From Acorus gramineus (lineage: Eukaryota > Streptophyta > Magnoliopsida > Acorales > Acoraceae), in assembly GCA_030737835.1 (NCBI GenBank), contig JAUJYN010000018.1, positions 1,798,001-1,862,000 on the forward strand: a stretch of 64,000 nt of DNA. Direction: 5' to 3'. A program made the translations under genes and the position numbers. Positions 10,665-23,539 of this stretch are shown in pieces. The notes below the pieces were generated by a model that was not told where the DNA came from, did not search any database, and saw nothing but the letters and a program-made list of their open reading frames with translations. Position 1 is the stretch's first letter. Every line of letters starts with the position of its first letter.

Positions 10665-11115
10665 GGGAAATATCCATAAAACCCCCAGTAATCTTTCTGA
10701 TATCTATATAACTCCTTGTAATCTCAATATATCCATATAACCCCCTGTAAACACACTATAAATGCAAATAACTTCCTGTAGTTAAATTTTTTTTAATAAA
10801 ATTGAAATATTTCGAACATATTGCGTTATCTAAACCATGATTAACAAATATGTATTTTTTTAACCATTAAAAAATGGTCAATACAAAAAACACTCATATT
10901 TCTAATTTTACACTTTTATAGGGTTTTTTTTTAAGTATTGACTGTTTTTAGAGGGTTAAAATGATAAATATTCGTTAACCATTGTTTAGATAACGTAATA
11001 TGTTCAAAATATTTCAATTTTGTTAAAAAACCGCAGGGCTTATATGGGTATATTTAGATTACAAGCGGTTATAAGGATATTAGAAAGATTACAGGGGGTT
11101 ATATGGATTTTGCCC
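10665..11115. mobile_element. Foldback MITE (451 bp), probably Mutator-like
   Basis: Almost the whole element is one inverted repeat with arms of about 200 bp. The left arm has CCATAAAACCCCCAGTAATC and the inverted right arm CCATATAACCCCCTGTAATC. The flanks TTTTAAAAAA at 10655-10664 and 11116-11125 form a perfect 10-bp duplication, the size expected for Mutator-like elements. It is nested inside the CACTA-like element. Confidence 0.85.
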
Positions 11116-11125
11116 TTTTAAAAAA

Positions 11126-11540
11126 AATCTGAAACCCTAACATAAACCTCGATCTCACCGTGCCGACTGCGATTGTCGCCTCCTACTTCGATCAAACGTC
11201 GTCACCGTTGCCTCCGACTTCGATCAAGCCCTACAGTCGTCGCCGTTTCCATCGCCTCCGCCTCCGACTTCGCCGTCTGATTGCAATCAAACCGTCGATC
11301 CTCCACCGATCCGAGCGCTTCTTAGTCTCTGATTCTTCTTGATCCACCGTCGTCCGATTTTGATCCTCCACCGATCCGAGCGTTTCATAGGATTTCAGAT
11401 TCTTCTTGTATTTGATTTGGTGCCAACCATTTTTGGGTGTTTTGAATGCCTGCAGCCGAGGTGGTACATCAGTTGAGGACGGAAGCATTGCCCCATCTTT
11501 TCCTTCAATCATGATGTAATGTGGCCTTGCTTTTGGCATT
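11126..11540 (+). other. Possible captured gene 5' region in the CACTA-like element
   Basis: GAAACCCTAACATAAACC near 11130 resembles a plant 5' UTR start. It is followed by CT-rich, codon-like sequence with repeated CCGATCCGAGCG and TCGATCAA wording. A frame at 11160-11342 (60 codons) is Ser/Arg-rich with no known domain. No product can be assigned. Confidence 0.3.
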
Positions 11541-14500
11541 TAGGGTTCAGTTGTTGATTTGGTTACATAAATTTTTATTTGGACAAATGATTTAATGGTT
11601 TTTTGTAATGCAGAGATATATTGTTGAAGAAGTAATTGATTAACAAGCTGGAATTGAATAACAAACAGAGGTAATTATATAAATTTTTACTTGATGCCTG
11701 TGCTTGATGAAGTTTTACTTTGATCTGCTCATTTTTCTATTCAGTTTTGCAGCAATACTTTAGTTATGGTAACCCAAAATTGGTTAATGTATTGTTATGT
11801 GGCTTTGATATTAATTATTTGGTAGGCACCGACGACTGAGTCTTATTGATAATATATTGTAACTGGGCGTTGTATTTGGAACATGATGGAAATCTGAGTT
11901 TTGGTGTGGATGAGAACATGAAAATTTTGAAATCCTGTTTTTAAGATGTCATTGTGAACAGATTCTCTTCTTTTGACTGCAGCTTTTGGGTGAAAGCTTT
12001 CATATGGTTGTCAAACATTGGATATAAAATCATTAAATGACAAATGGAAATAGATGGACTGATGTTCTTTTTTTATTGATAATTAGGAAAATTGTATTGA
12101 TGTATCTATTAAGAAAAGGATTATAAGATTGTGACCATAGAAAAAGATTATAAGATTGTTACCATGACCTCTATTAAAAGTGCTTACATTCCCATCAAGG
12201 AGATCCAAACATATGAGAGACTTCCAACTGATCCATTGGTATGGGTAGAGAATGATTTAGATAGAGTACCTCAGAGGTAATCCAGAATGGAGTGAAAACT
12301 TGTTATAGAGATAGTGAAACTTGAGAAAATTTAAAAATAAATTAACGGATGGGATATTATTTGAAGATAACTAAGCCTGACATTTCAGTGGGACAACTCG
12401 ATTGTTATCTGTTTTGTGATGGTTACTTTGTTGTTTTCCCCCCCTCTTAAGCTTCCCAGACTAAACATAAAGCCGAGGGAGGAAATATGTATACACACAA
12501 ATGCTTAACACGCTTGCATTGTTGGCTGGGGGAAGTATATATTCCCAACAACATTTGCCTGTCTTTTTTGAAAACTCGAACAAACACATCCCTTTCAACT
12601 TTTTTTTCCTCTGTTTTCATACGAAGACTCTTAGTTAGGGATCACACACAAAATAATTTTAAAATGGTTTTAGATCTCGATGGAACTATTTAAATTGATA
12701 TTGCTTGTAGCCTTGTTGATAATACCACTAGTGAAATACAGGTGTAATTCCTCTTTAAAAGACAACAGTCCTGTAAGGATTGGTTTTGTAAAAAAAAATA
12801 GTGGAATTACTGATTGAATCAATCATAAACGTGGTTGGGAGGGGTCGGTGTAATGGATTGAGTGGCATGACCATGCTAAGCCAAGTATCCATTGCAATTT
12901 CTCAAATCTGTCTGTTTTATTTATTCGTTGGCTTCTGTTTTTTAAAGAATTAGTAAACCATCATAAGCAAATATGTTCTGAAATGGCAGTGTAGGGCATG
13001 CAGTGCGATCAGTCGAATCTGACTGACCATCCACTTAAATCTTCTGTATTTGCCTAAACTTAATGACTAAAATGTCCAGATCCACTTAAATCTTCTGTAC
13101 TTCCCTTCTCTGTCTCCAACTTTACATATGCAATTATGATGCCCATCCAAGATTTTCACCCAACAAATGCTGTGCTATAAACCCCTGTTTTAAAAGTTAT
13201 AGGCTTGCCGGCCATTTTCATAGAATGTTATATAAGCCATGAAGACATGAGAGCTGCTGTCTTTGCATTTGGGTCGCTCTGTTTTTTCAAATCAACATTT
13301 GTTTTAGTCTGATAATTTATCACATATATATGTCTAATGCAAGTCATTCAACTGATGGTCCTCTGTCTTTTTTTATTGATGTCAATGTATAAGTTAGAAT
13401 AAAAGTCCTTTTGAAAGGCCTACTGATGATCATTGATACAATGGTCTAGGTTTATGGTGCAGGGTTTAGAGTTTTTTTTTAATGTTGGGTGGAGGCGGGC
13501 TGATGTTTTTGCGATCTGGCAGTGAATACTATCAATTTTTCATTGAAGGAAAATAACCCCTTCCGTCTCTTATAAATTTGTTATTATTTATAAATATTAT
13601 AACAGATAATAATGTTGTTTGTAGGTTCTCGATGCATGTATTTCACATCATCCACAATCTCCTTGATCGGCCAAACTAGAATTGTAAAGATTTTGAGATA
13701 GTAAGTTTTTTTATTATCCTCTTTGTCTCTCTATCTTAATGTGGTTCTTCTAGTTATCAATTTTTCAATTTGTTCATTTTTCCAAGATAGGATGATTCGG
13801 TCTTATTAACTTGCTAAACAAGGTATGTTTTATAATGTACCTCAGTCTGCCCGTTCCAACATATTTCTTTTGCAGTTGTATGTTTCAGAATCCTATTGCT
13901 TAAATATCTAGAGTTCCTTTCCTTCCCAACAACCCAAATTGTGGTTGCAAAGTAGGCTCTGGCTAAACACATGATGGCAATTTCAAATCCTAAGAAACCA
14001 CTACTTCTCCCTCTCAAGTCTCAACAACTCCCCATCTTGACATCCCAAGTGAAAGTTACAAGTGTTTGAATCAAATATTAGGGGTTTATACACCATATAC
14101 AGTATTATATGAGGGCTTCTTTGCATATACAATTTGGCCGCATGTGTTTGAGTTGTTGGGAGGGAGGGGTGGTTCTTTAGATATTATGATTCATTAGAAT
14201 GATCAGGACACTAGAATGTTTGGGGGAAAAAATTCAGTCAGTATGCACAGAGTTTGGGAAAAAGATTAGGAGCTTAATATTATCCATTTGAAAGATGTGA
14301 ATGAACCAATATCACACTTGATTATTGTTGTGTCATAGCATAGAAGATAAAAAATTATCCCTTAATTGTTTTTGCATAAATTAGTTAACAAATCATATTA
14401 TTAAATTAAACTACCGAAATTTTCATATAATTTCTCATGACCTATCCTTTTCCTTTTTATATTCTGTGTAATTCTTGTTGGTTTACCAGTTTTATTATGA

Positions 14501-15540
14501 TATGGTGTGCATCCATCCTTTTCAAAGAAGTGCAAATAAAACATATTGACGTTTTTTTTTCCCACCACTATGCTTTGGTACAATTTTTTCCTCGGATTTT
14601 CCCCCATGGTTAAATTAAAATTATATCAGCTTGCCAACTTTGCACTTTGAGATCGATCTATATAAACTGTCTGAATACCCACCTTCTCACACTCTAGCTT
14701 TGCATCTATGTTATTCAATCAGACAACTTGTCTTACACCTTCATCAACCTTAAAAGCAATACCTGTTGAACAGATATGCCATTTCGAACTAATTGTTTAA
14801 TATATAGTATTTGTAATAGTTAGGACTTTACAATAAGTGATCATTTTTTAGAAACAAATCCCCTGAACCTCTTGGACTAGTGATGGTGAGCTACCATCCT
14901 TTTTTAGAGGTTTTAAATATGTAAATTGCTGAGAGTATAAACAGTGGTGTACTGGTGTTGTAGCAATTAATTGAAAATCATTTTCATATATGCTTTAAAT
15001 TTGAGGGGCTTGCACTAGAGGATTTAAAATTCTGAGCAGGGAAAAAACTGTGTGACTTTGTCCTTCTAAACCACAAAAGTGCAATAAATTAGAAACTAGT
15101 CGCCCAAAACTTTTTTTTAAACTTGGATTTGAACAGCACAGATCAAATATTTTTAGCAAGATGACATGTATACAGGCACTCTTTAAGTGATTATTAATGT
15201 TCTTTATTGTCAAATGCTATTGCAGATTCACCCATGTTTTGAATTGAACAAGCGAGGAGAAGAAGACTTCCATTTGCGTTTTTTCAGCTCTCTATGTAGT
15301 ACACTTGAGTAGGATTGTTCTTGTAGTTATAAAGTTTATAAAGCTGAACTTTTTCATTATCTCGAGTACCATATCAAGATCAACATATGCAAATGGCATA
15401 TTTTTATTTTTTGTGAATAAATATTGCATTTTTTTTTTAGGAATGAATATTGTATCATTCGGTTTTTTATAGAATAAAATTTATTTCATTTTCTTTTTAA
15501 GTATTTTAGACCTAGGTTATATATGAAAAAGTTCTTTTAA
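11541..15540. other. AT-rich interior of the CACTA-like element, no gene recognised
   Basis: T-rich, intron-like sequence. Scattered short frames lack domains. The short peptide ending VLDLDGTI at 12665-12690 recalls a HAD phosphatase motif but nothing else supports it. Confidence 0.4.
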
Positions 15541-16943
15541 ATATGAATAAAGAAGATGGAAAAAGTTATTTGCGACGGATGAGGCCGTCGCAAAAGGTTA
15601 TAAACTGTTCTCTAAATTCTTTTAGCGACGGTTAACTTATCCGTCGCTAAATTTGCTTTTACACTGCTGTGGTTAAAGCAAGCTTTTGCGACGGTTTATT
15701 TGCAACGGTAGAGAAACCGTTATAAAAGGTATTATGACGGCTGAAAACCGCTGCTAATCCTTTGTTGACGGAACCCAAACCGTCGCAAAAAGGTATTTTC
15801 GACGGTTATGAAGACTATTTGCGACGGATTCAATCCGTCACAAATGCATATTTTTCTTGGAGTTATATCAATTTAGAAAAGGGAAGTTGGCTCTTCATGA
15901 AACCTTTGAATCCCATACCGCAGGAACTTTCAACACAAACTATGTATAAAAGTAATAAGTTTTATAAAATTCTCTATGAAATACTTCTTTGTCTTATTTT
16001 TATCTCAAATGGCTCCTAACAACATATACACACACACACATATGCAAATATGTGAATATATATGTTTATATATATAATTACTCAACCTTGATTGTTCTCG
16101 GTGGCCATAATACAACGATTCAAAACTTACCTATATTAAAAGTATTTATTGGGTTTGAATCTTGGCGCTGACTTATCCACCTCTTTGTTAGCAAAAATTC
16201 GAAAGAAATTTATGTGGAACTAGAACAAATAGACGGAGATAGCCTTCCTAGCTTGGCTGTTAAGGTCAGCCACAAAAGGTTGCCTTAAAATAGAAATATA
16301 TCTAGTAGATAGGTCATGTGAATATTAAACAATTATCTTGTGTTTATGCTGTTTCCAACCATTGCTTATCTTTAAAGGTCATGTGGGGTCTAAACAGATG
16401 CTCTTTTTATGAATGGGTGACGTTGGAAATGCTCATAAACCATTGAATTGGTGGAAAGATTCTGTTTTTAGGTCACTAGATCATCTTCTACAGGTCCGAA
16501 GGGGTGGTGGAATTATCTAAAATTCATTTTTAGTAGTGATTTGATAGAACATATGGATCTTCATCTGTCGTCGAATTTTAGACTATTAGCATATGATGAC
16601 ATTATATTATTTTGAACAATGAGTCCAATTTTACTATGATGATATGATGATGTCTTGATTACATTCTTAAAAGTTTCCTCTTATACAAGATTGATAGTAT
16701 TGTTAAAGATGACCACTAGTTGCACTGGAAATACAATTTTTTTTCTTCTTTTTTCACCCTAATTGAATCCTCCCTCTTTTTCTACCAGAAGTGAACTTTA
16801 ACCAGGATCAATACTGAGATTGTTGGTATGCTTCTTATTATTTCACTTGTGAAATTTTAAGTACTCTCTTTTTTGTTTTTAAGGTATGCGTTTTTTCCCC
16901 TGATTCTTGTTATTGTTTCGGTTTTTTTTTTTGAAACATATTT

Positions 16944-17167
16944 AAGGCTACATTTAGATATGAGGTTAAAATACTGAGATATTTAGAATCTTGTGTTTCA
17001 AATTCAGCTTTTGAAAAACGTTGTTTTATTAGCTTTTCAACTGCAAGATTTTTTTGTCTAAAAAGAAAAGATGATGATTTGAAAAGCATAACACTGAAAA
17101 TTTGTTTGGATTCACATTTAAAATTTTTTTACTTTTCAAACGTAGAATATATCTAAACGTAGATTCA
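16944..17167. mobile_element. Candidate MITE (about 224 bp)
   Basis: Left CTACATTTAGATAT is matched by inverted right CTACGTTTAGATAT near 17150-17165. The interior is AT-rich with inverted similarity. The target duplication is not resolved. Confidence 0.45.
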
Positions 17168-17491
17168 AATGGGCTTAAGTACCAATAAATTGAATATGGA
17201 TCAAAATTACACAGAACTACAAAACAAACAAAATTCTTATTCCTTTTTTTATTCACTTGTTTTTTTTTTTTTATGAAAATTTTAGTTAGTCTTCAGTGAG
17301 TTGAGCGAGTGAAGATGCAAAACATCATGTTACATTTTCATAATTTAGACAAAAAAAAAAGGTTTTGATAATAGCCCTGACGTGTGGGAATTGATTGAAG
17401 AAAAGATGAAAGGCATTCAACTTTTGGGTATCGAATTCGAAGCTGACCGACAGAAGGATTCACGATCCATTTGCATTTGCACGGATTCTTT

Positions 17492-18002
17492 GGCCTAGTT
17501 TGATAAAAAGATAAATATTTAAGATAAGTTAGTATAATTTATGAGGTTAAAAAGATCATTATAAATATCCATATTGATATTTGGTAATGCATTTTGTTAT
17601 CTTTATTTTTTTATGTTTTTATCTTTAATTTTGCATTTGAATCACATGATGTAAAATACGAGATAAGTTTAAAAAAAATTTAAAAATATCAAGTCTACCC
17701 TTTTAATTAAAGGGGCATTAATATTGTTGATTTTGGTTTTATGGAACTTTTGGTTTTTGTTTTCTTGGAAATGGTAGTCATAAATGTTGTACATATTTTA
17801 TATTTTACAAAATGAGGTTAAAAATGGGGATAAAGTTTGTTCCACATTTTACCAAAAACAAAATACCCTCACTTTTTCTCTCAAAATACGGACAAATTGT
17901 TCATGCTTTATTCATTTTTTTTCTTATGCCATATGGGATAACAAGTGATTTAACCTAATTATTTCCTTATTTTAACCCCTTATCCCAATACAAAATCAGG
18001 CC
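17492..18002. mobile_element. Candidate MITE (about 511 bp)
   Basis: The left end GGCCTAGTTTGATAAAAAGATAA and the inverted right end starting GGCCTGATTTTGTATTGGGATAA are similar imperfect inverted termini. The interior is AT-rich with no coding. The superfamily is not certain. Confidence 0.45.
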
Positions 18003-20433
18003 TTTTGAGCACCCCAACTCCGGATCCGGTGCAAGTATCCGGTGCAAGTGGTGGCACGCGGTGATTGAACTACCATCCTAAGGTCCCTCGAAGTGCTGTG
18101 GAGGGCCTTGAGTCCTTGGCTAGACACGCTAGGCGAACACAATCCCATGCATCCATGGTTTACTTACAAGATACATGCGAAATGTTTTCAAGTTTTATTT
18201 GTCTTTTTTTTATTAGTGTATTTCGTGCATGACTAATGGTACGCCACATACACTCTTTAATGTAAATGCTACTTAAGATATAGCATAATTATGCCCTGGT
18301 CACATTTCTACCCCCCAAAAAAATAAAAAGAATGGAAGGTGGGTTGGATTTGAGAAAGTATATTGATATTGCGCGCGTATACTCCAATGAATTATATAGA
18401 TGCATTTATAAAAAATGTGATTCTCTTCTCCCTCCCATTGTCTGGGATTTTTGTTATCTCACAACCATTGGGTGTTCAGAGATCCTAGAGTGTACTCTGA
18501 GAACGTGTGAGAGTTGATGGTGCACTTTATTAAAGACGGGTGTAGTGCCTGTATGAAGTGTGACATAGGCTTATTCACCTCTGATAACTATATTGGGATA
18601 GATAACAATTTATGCAGAGTAAACAAATTTTTGTTTGGTTCACTTTTCTGTTATTCTCATTGGAAAACATAAAAGTGAAATTTTTGTTGTTTAGTTCATC
18701 TTGAATAAAATGATGATAAATGATAGGTAAGGGATGAATAAGAATTTATGATTTTTTAAATGATAAATATACCATTGTATAAGTGTAAGAGATGTGTAAT
18801 TAATTTGTTAGATGCAACAACTTTTAGAATGTGTGTGTGAGACTGTTAAATGAGACGAGCAATTCCAGCCTTTTTTTTAATGTAGTTATCAAGCTTCATC
18901 TTAGCTTATCCAGACATAACTATCAGGGATTATCGGTCTCTTGGTATTTCTAACTTTCAGACTGGTTTGTTGCAGTTGGGTTTTGATGTTTTTCTTTTTA
19001 CATCCCCAGCTGCAGTTTTAATTTTCCTTTCATTAGGCTTTTGCCTTATATTGCATACAAAGGTAACTGACCACAGTTTAAAGAATAAATGTGAAAAAAA
19101 TTTATAATATTTTAAATGTCTATTCTATTTTACATTAATTTTTTATTTTCTTAAATGTGTTATGAGTGTGAGATGTAACAGACATGACATCCTTATCATG
19201 TGTAAGAGTGTTGGGGTGATTATTTTTTTAATGACATGAAAAAGTATTTTCATCCCTTGACATGAATATTATTTTTGTGTTAATTATCCAGGCATAACTA
19301 CTTGTTTTTTATCTACAAAAAAATTTGTATCATAACAATGTATAGGGTCTCTTCTGACAAGTATAACGCTACACAAACATGAACAAGGGAATAATGATGG
19401 TAAGGGAAACATGAACAAGGGAATAATGATGGCAAGGGGAGCACTAAAAGGACATGTTTCAATATGTTAGCTCAGTACAACAGAAATGTTTACAGTTCAG
19501 TTGTCATGCAACAAACTTTGAACTAGAAAAAGATAAAAAAAGGAAAAAAAAAAAAAAACCCAAGGAAGAAGAAGAAGAAGAAAGAGGAACAGTAGATTAA
19601 GTTTGCTTAAGTAAAAAATGAAATGTTACTCTATAAGCTATTTGAGAGTGTCACTAGTACTTTGTGGACCTATTCATGCCAAGCAGTTCAGTAATATCAA
19701 CAAAGAAAGTTTAAAACAAAATAACCAAAGAACACATTTTTTTTCCCAACAGACCAACCATTGGCCTCAAATTTAACATCTCAACTTCTTCTATCATTCA
19801 TTTCTCTTGATTTCACATTACAGAAAAGGAGTTAAGAATACGAAAAGTGCAGCAGCTGACATTGGAGTTTAATTAATATTAGTATTATCTAAAAGATTTA
19901 GATATTGTGAATGTCAAATTCTGATCCTCGACAACAGTCTTCCCCTCAGACTCCGGGTGATTAACTATCAAAACAAATGAAGAATGTTCAAAGAGGCTGA
20001 CATAGAAAACCATCAAAAAAAGGATGGCATAAAGACATATATGACAAAGTGATACTGGAAACCACTCAAGACTTTACAGGTTTACAAGCACAATTGCACT
20101 AATAAATCATATAAGTTTGTCCCTGATAAGAGCACCTAACATATATATGTATTATATTCAACCAACCTCCATCTTCATACAGAACAATATACTTATGTAC
20201 ATTTGTATACTCTATGATCAAAACTATTGAATGTACATGGACTCCATGTATAGCTATTGTATTGTATGCTCAAGCAATGCCAAGTAAATACACATAAAGC
20301 CACACGAATAGAGCTTAATGTGCTCTCAAGACAGTTTAATATCTTATGAAATCATGATAAATTGTACCTCTAAGAAGTAGGTTAAAGCACTTGAACATTT
20401 AATAAATGATCCAAAAGACCATTTCCCTCCCCT

Positions 20434-20439
20434 TATATA
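20434..20439 (+). promoter_or_regulatory. TATA box of the ALMT gene
   Basis: TATATA within CCCCTTATATAGATTT, about 100 bp upstream of the start codon. Transcription would start near 20465, leaving a 5' UTR of about 75 nt. Confidence 0.6.
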
Positions 20440-20539
20440 GATTTCCAACTCACACCCATCATTTGAAAACAAGCTCAAAAACTTCCAACGCCACATTATC
20501 TATTTGGTCACGTAAGGCCTCAATTCAGCTTGCGAAAGA

Positions 20540-23225
20540 ATGTCAAGAGGGTTGGAGTGGAGGCTCACGATTCCAGATGGATCGTCGGTGAAGCTATTAC
20601 CAGATTCGAGTGTGATTCAGAGTGTGTGGACGATGTTTCTCTCTTTGTTTGTAGCCTTGAAGTCCAAGGCGACAAAGTTTTTTAAGAGAGCATGGAAAAC
20701 CGGCATGGATGAGCCAAAGAAGTTCATCCACTGCTTGAAGGTTGGGATGTGCCTTAGCATAGTGTCTCTGTTTTATTATACAAGGCCACTGTATGATGGC
20801 GTTGGAGGGAACGCGATGTGGGCAGTTATGACAGTTGTGGTAGTATTAGAGTACACCGTAGGTAGGTACACAAATCTTTAGATATAGTTTAGTTCAAGTC
20901 ATACCCAATGATACATTACTAATATTACTATTACTATTACTATCATAGGTGGAACATTGTACAAGGGCTTCAACAGAGCAACTGCAACACTGCTTGCTGG
21001 ATCTCTTGGTGTGGGAATCCACTTGCTCGCGAGCAAATCAGGAGACCGAGGAGAGCCAATAATCCGTGGAGCCTCGGTCTTTCTCATAGGTTTGGAGAAA
21101 CTAAATCACAAACTGAATGCATGAATGCTATTAGAGAGTGTCCACTGACTGTTTCTGTTTCTGTTTCTGTTTCTTTTTTGTTTTTTGGTGTTTCATTTCA
21201 GCTTCAGCCGCTACCTTTTCTCGGTTTATTCCAGAAGTGAAGAGCCGGTTTGACTATGGAGTGTTGATTTTCATCCTCACATTCAGCTTGGTTTCGGTCT
21301 CTGGATATCGAGTGGACAAGCTGTTCGATTTGGCACAGCAGCGCTTGTCCACGATCGCGATAGGGACCTCCATGTGTATCTTTATAAGCATTCTTGTCTT
21401 CCCTGTGTGGGCAGGCACCGATCTCCACCGCCTTATCATTCGAAACATGGATAAGCTTGCAGAGTCACTTGATGGTATGTATGGCTTCTAAGTTCTAACA
21501 CATGCACTTCCAATTCAAATGCATAGAATACCCAAGCATGGAACTAATTAAATTTCAGGCTAATATGTTAAAATTTACTTCCAAACATCTATAGATATAT
21601 CGTTGTGATCATTGAAATGAAATGGGATTCATATCTCAATAGAAGATATACTTGTGACATAAACAGTTAAACATTATCACAATTTTACGTGCTTAACATG
21701 TGAGAATGCTATAAGTCTAGGAAAATGACCATGCTTAATCAAATTCTAATATATTATTGTATAAATAACTTAGGATGCGTATCGACATACTTTGATGGAG
21801 GGATCAGAAAGAGTGAAGAGGAACCCGGCAAAAAGGCACAGGGTTATAAATGTGTTCTGAATTCGAAGGCCTCCGAGGAGTCACTGGTGAATTTCTATAG
21901 TTCAAAATTTATCCGATGAAATTGGAATTGAAGTTTTGTTTATTAATTCTTCGTTTCTTTTTATACAGGCAAATCTAGCAAGATGGGAGCCCGGGCATGG
22001 ATGCTTTGGCTTCAGTTATCCATGGAGGCAGTACCTGAAGATTGGAACTGCAATGCGTCACTGTGCTTGTTGTTTAGAAGCTCTTAATGGCTGCATTAAC
22101 TCAGATATTCAGGTAGGATAAATTATATTGTTTCTATCCGATCATGGTTGGTGTAATCTTTATATATAATCATATAGAAAACTAGACTTCATGTTTTTGT
22201 AGAAGTAAAAAATTTGCAACATCAATCTTCCAATCTGAATTCATTTGAAATTAAATTATATGACTACTTTAAATATGAGAACACCTTATATGTTGCATCA
22301 GTATATGATCAGTTGTTACTAATAAAATTTCAATCTTAATTTTATATGGTACAAATAGATTATAATCACTGGTACAAGGAGAAATAATAAAACTTGGACC
22401 CTGTTTGAAACCAACTCTCAATTAGCTTTTTCATAATAAAAAATAATAAATAAATAAATAAAATAAAATTGTTGACTTTAAACATAAAAACCAAAATCCA
22501 AAACCAGAAGTTGAAGTTCAAAGATATTTGGTGGAAATCGATTATCTAAAAAAAAATGATATGCAAAGACTAAACTAGTTTGACGATTGCTTCTAAATGG
22601 ATTTCAGTCTCTTGTTTTTAAATTTATGGGTTACTAATGATATTACGTTTTCTTATATTAATGAACATAATTTAAAAAGCACAATATTATTCTCATTCAA
22701 TTGCAATGCCTACAATTATACATTATACTAATCTTCTTCTTTTTTCGCATTCAACTGAACTCACTACAGGCACCTGAGTTCATTAAGAAGCACCTAAGTG
22801 ATGGGTGCATGAAACTGAGCTCTCACTCAACAGATGTCCTGAAGGAGCTTTCAAACATCATCAAGTCCACGGAGAAGTCCTCAAACATAGATACCTTGCT
22901 TGGAGACATGAGTGCGGCGGTGGAGGACCTCCAAAACACGTTAAGATCATTAACCAACCAAACTTTAGCGACGCCTCCCCCACCATCTACTGAAAACCAA
23001 GGCAAGCCAGATGCCGCAATGACTAATGTGCCTCTAATGGATATCCTACCCGTGGTCACAATGGCATCTTTACTGATAGAGATTGCTGCAAGGATCGAAA
23101 ATATCACAGACACAGTCGACGATTTAGCAGCAATGGCAGACTTTAAGGCCACAAAAGACCAGTCGAGCGAAAAGTCGACTCTGCAGGATGAAATGGAAAA
23201 CATGAAGGAACTCCAAGAGGTCTAA
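20540..23225 (+). CDS. ALMT: Aluminium-activated malate transporter family protein (ALMT), six exons
   Basis: ALMT proteins are anion channels of the plasma membrane or tonoplast that release or store malate and other anions. They act in aluminium tolerance, guard-cell movement and ion balance. Exons by GT-AG sites and frame: 20540-20861, 20949-21089, 21202-21474, 21774-21886, 21969-22112, 22770-23225. Total is 1449 nt, 482 residues, within the family range. Visible family blocks are KKFIHCLKVGMCLSIVSLFYY, AMWAVMTVVVVLEYTVGGTLYKG (across intron 1), FDYGVLIFILTFSLVSVSGYR, FPVWAGTDLH, then the WEPGHGCFGF-YPWRQY signature and QAPEF. The first 230 residues contain the hydrophobic membrane segments. 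The C-terminal half is the cytosolic helical domain with LPVVTMASLLIEIAARIENI. No stop, frameshift or missing block was seen, so it looks intact. The start is the first ATG after the TATA box giving the family N-terminus. Substrate and subgroup cannot be read from sequence alone. Confidence 0.93.
22113..22769 (+). other. Intron 5 of the ALMT gene, largest intron (657 bp)
   Basis: Bounded by CAG|GTAGGA and CACTACAG|GCACC. It holds AT-rich sequence including CCCTGTTTGAAACCAA at 22402, wording seen at MITE ends, and an AATAAATAAATA run. No second terminus was found. Confidence 0.7.
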
Positions 23226-23539
23226 TTGGGGATATAGTTTCTACTTCCTTTGGTCACTTGTGAGTCTAATTGGGCTGTTTTGGCCAGTCAGTGCTAATTA
23301 AATGTTCCTCCTCAGTGTTTGTTTTGTATATCAATGAGACGAATCTTGAAAGGGGCCTTGAACCACTCGTTTGTACAGGCTAATCAGGAAGGAGGATTTA
23401 ATGTCAAAATTGAACCAATCTTATGATTTATTCTAATTATAAAAAAAGTGGCAGATGCATATATTATTGTTCGAAATGCTTGGTGGTGGGTTTTGTATGT
23501 TTTGCTTGGTGTTAATTGTAGTACAGAAAGCAGTGCACT
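23226..23539 (+). other. ALMT 3' flank
   Basis: 3' UTR-like, T-rich sequence. No canonical AATAAA is visible close to the stop codon. ATTAAATG at 23298 is the nearest candidate signal. Confidence 0.4.

Larger units (their letters stand above)
10362..15863. mobile_element. CACTA-type (En/Spm) element, non-autonomous
   Basis: The left end starts CACTAAAAAAAA at 10362. The right end reads inverted ACTCCAAGAAAAATATGC at 15846-15863, close to the usual CACTACAAGAAAA terminus. Both ends carry subterminal repeats in both orientations built on TTTGCGACGG and CCGTCGC (10388-10590 and 15571-15838), a known CACTA architecture. No transposase frame is present in 5.5 kb. The flanking 3 bp (ACA and ATA or TAT) do not match cleanly, so the exact ends are uncertain. 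The interior 11126-15540 resembles gene or intron sequence and may be captured host DNA. Confidence 0.65.
15864..20430. other. AT-rich intergenic region upstream of the ALMT gene
   Basis: No coding gene is supported. It includes a short CA microsatellite (16026-16040), a GAA run (19566-19583), two MITE candidates listed separately, and a direct repeat of AACATGAACAAGGGAATAATGATGG-like units (19376-19440). Confidence 0.5.

Noticed and set aside
12487-12693. Frame ending in VLDLDGTI as a HAD-type phosphatase fragment
   Set aside because: Only one short motif at the very end of an otherwise unrelated 68-codon frame in AT-rich sequence. Probably chance.
15762-16019. Small frame over the CACTA right end
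   Set aside because: It runs through subterminal repeats and has no recognisable domain.
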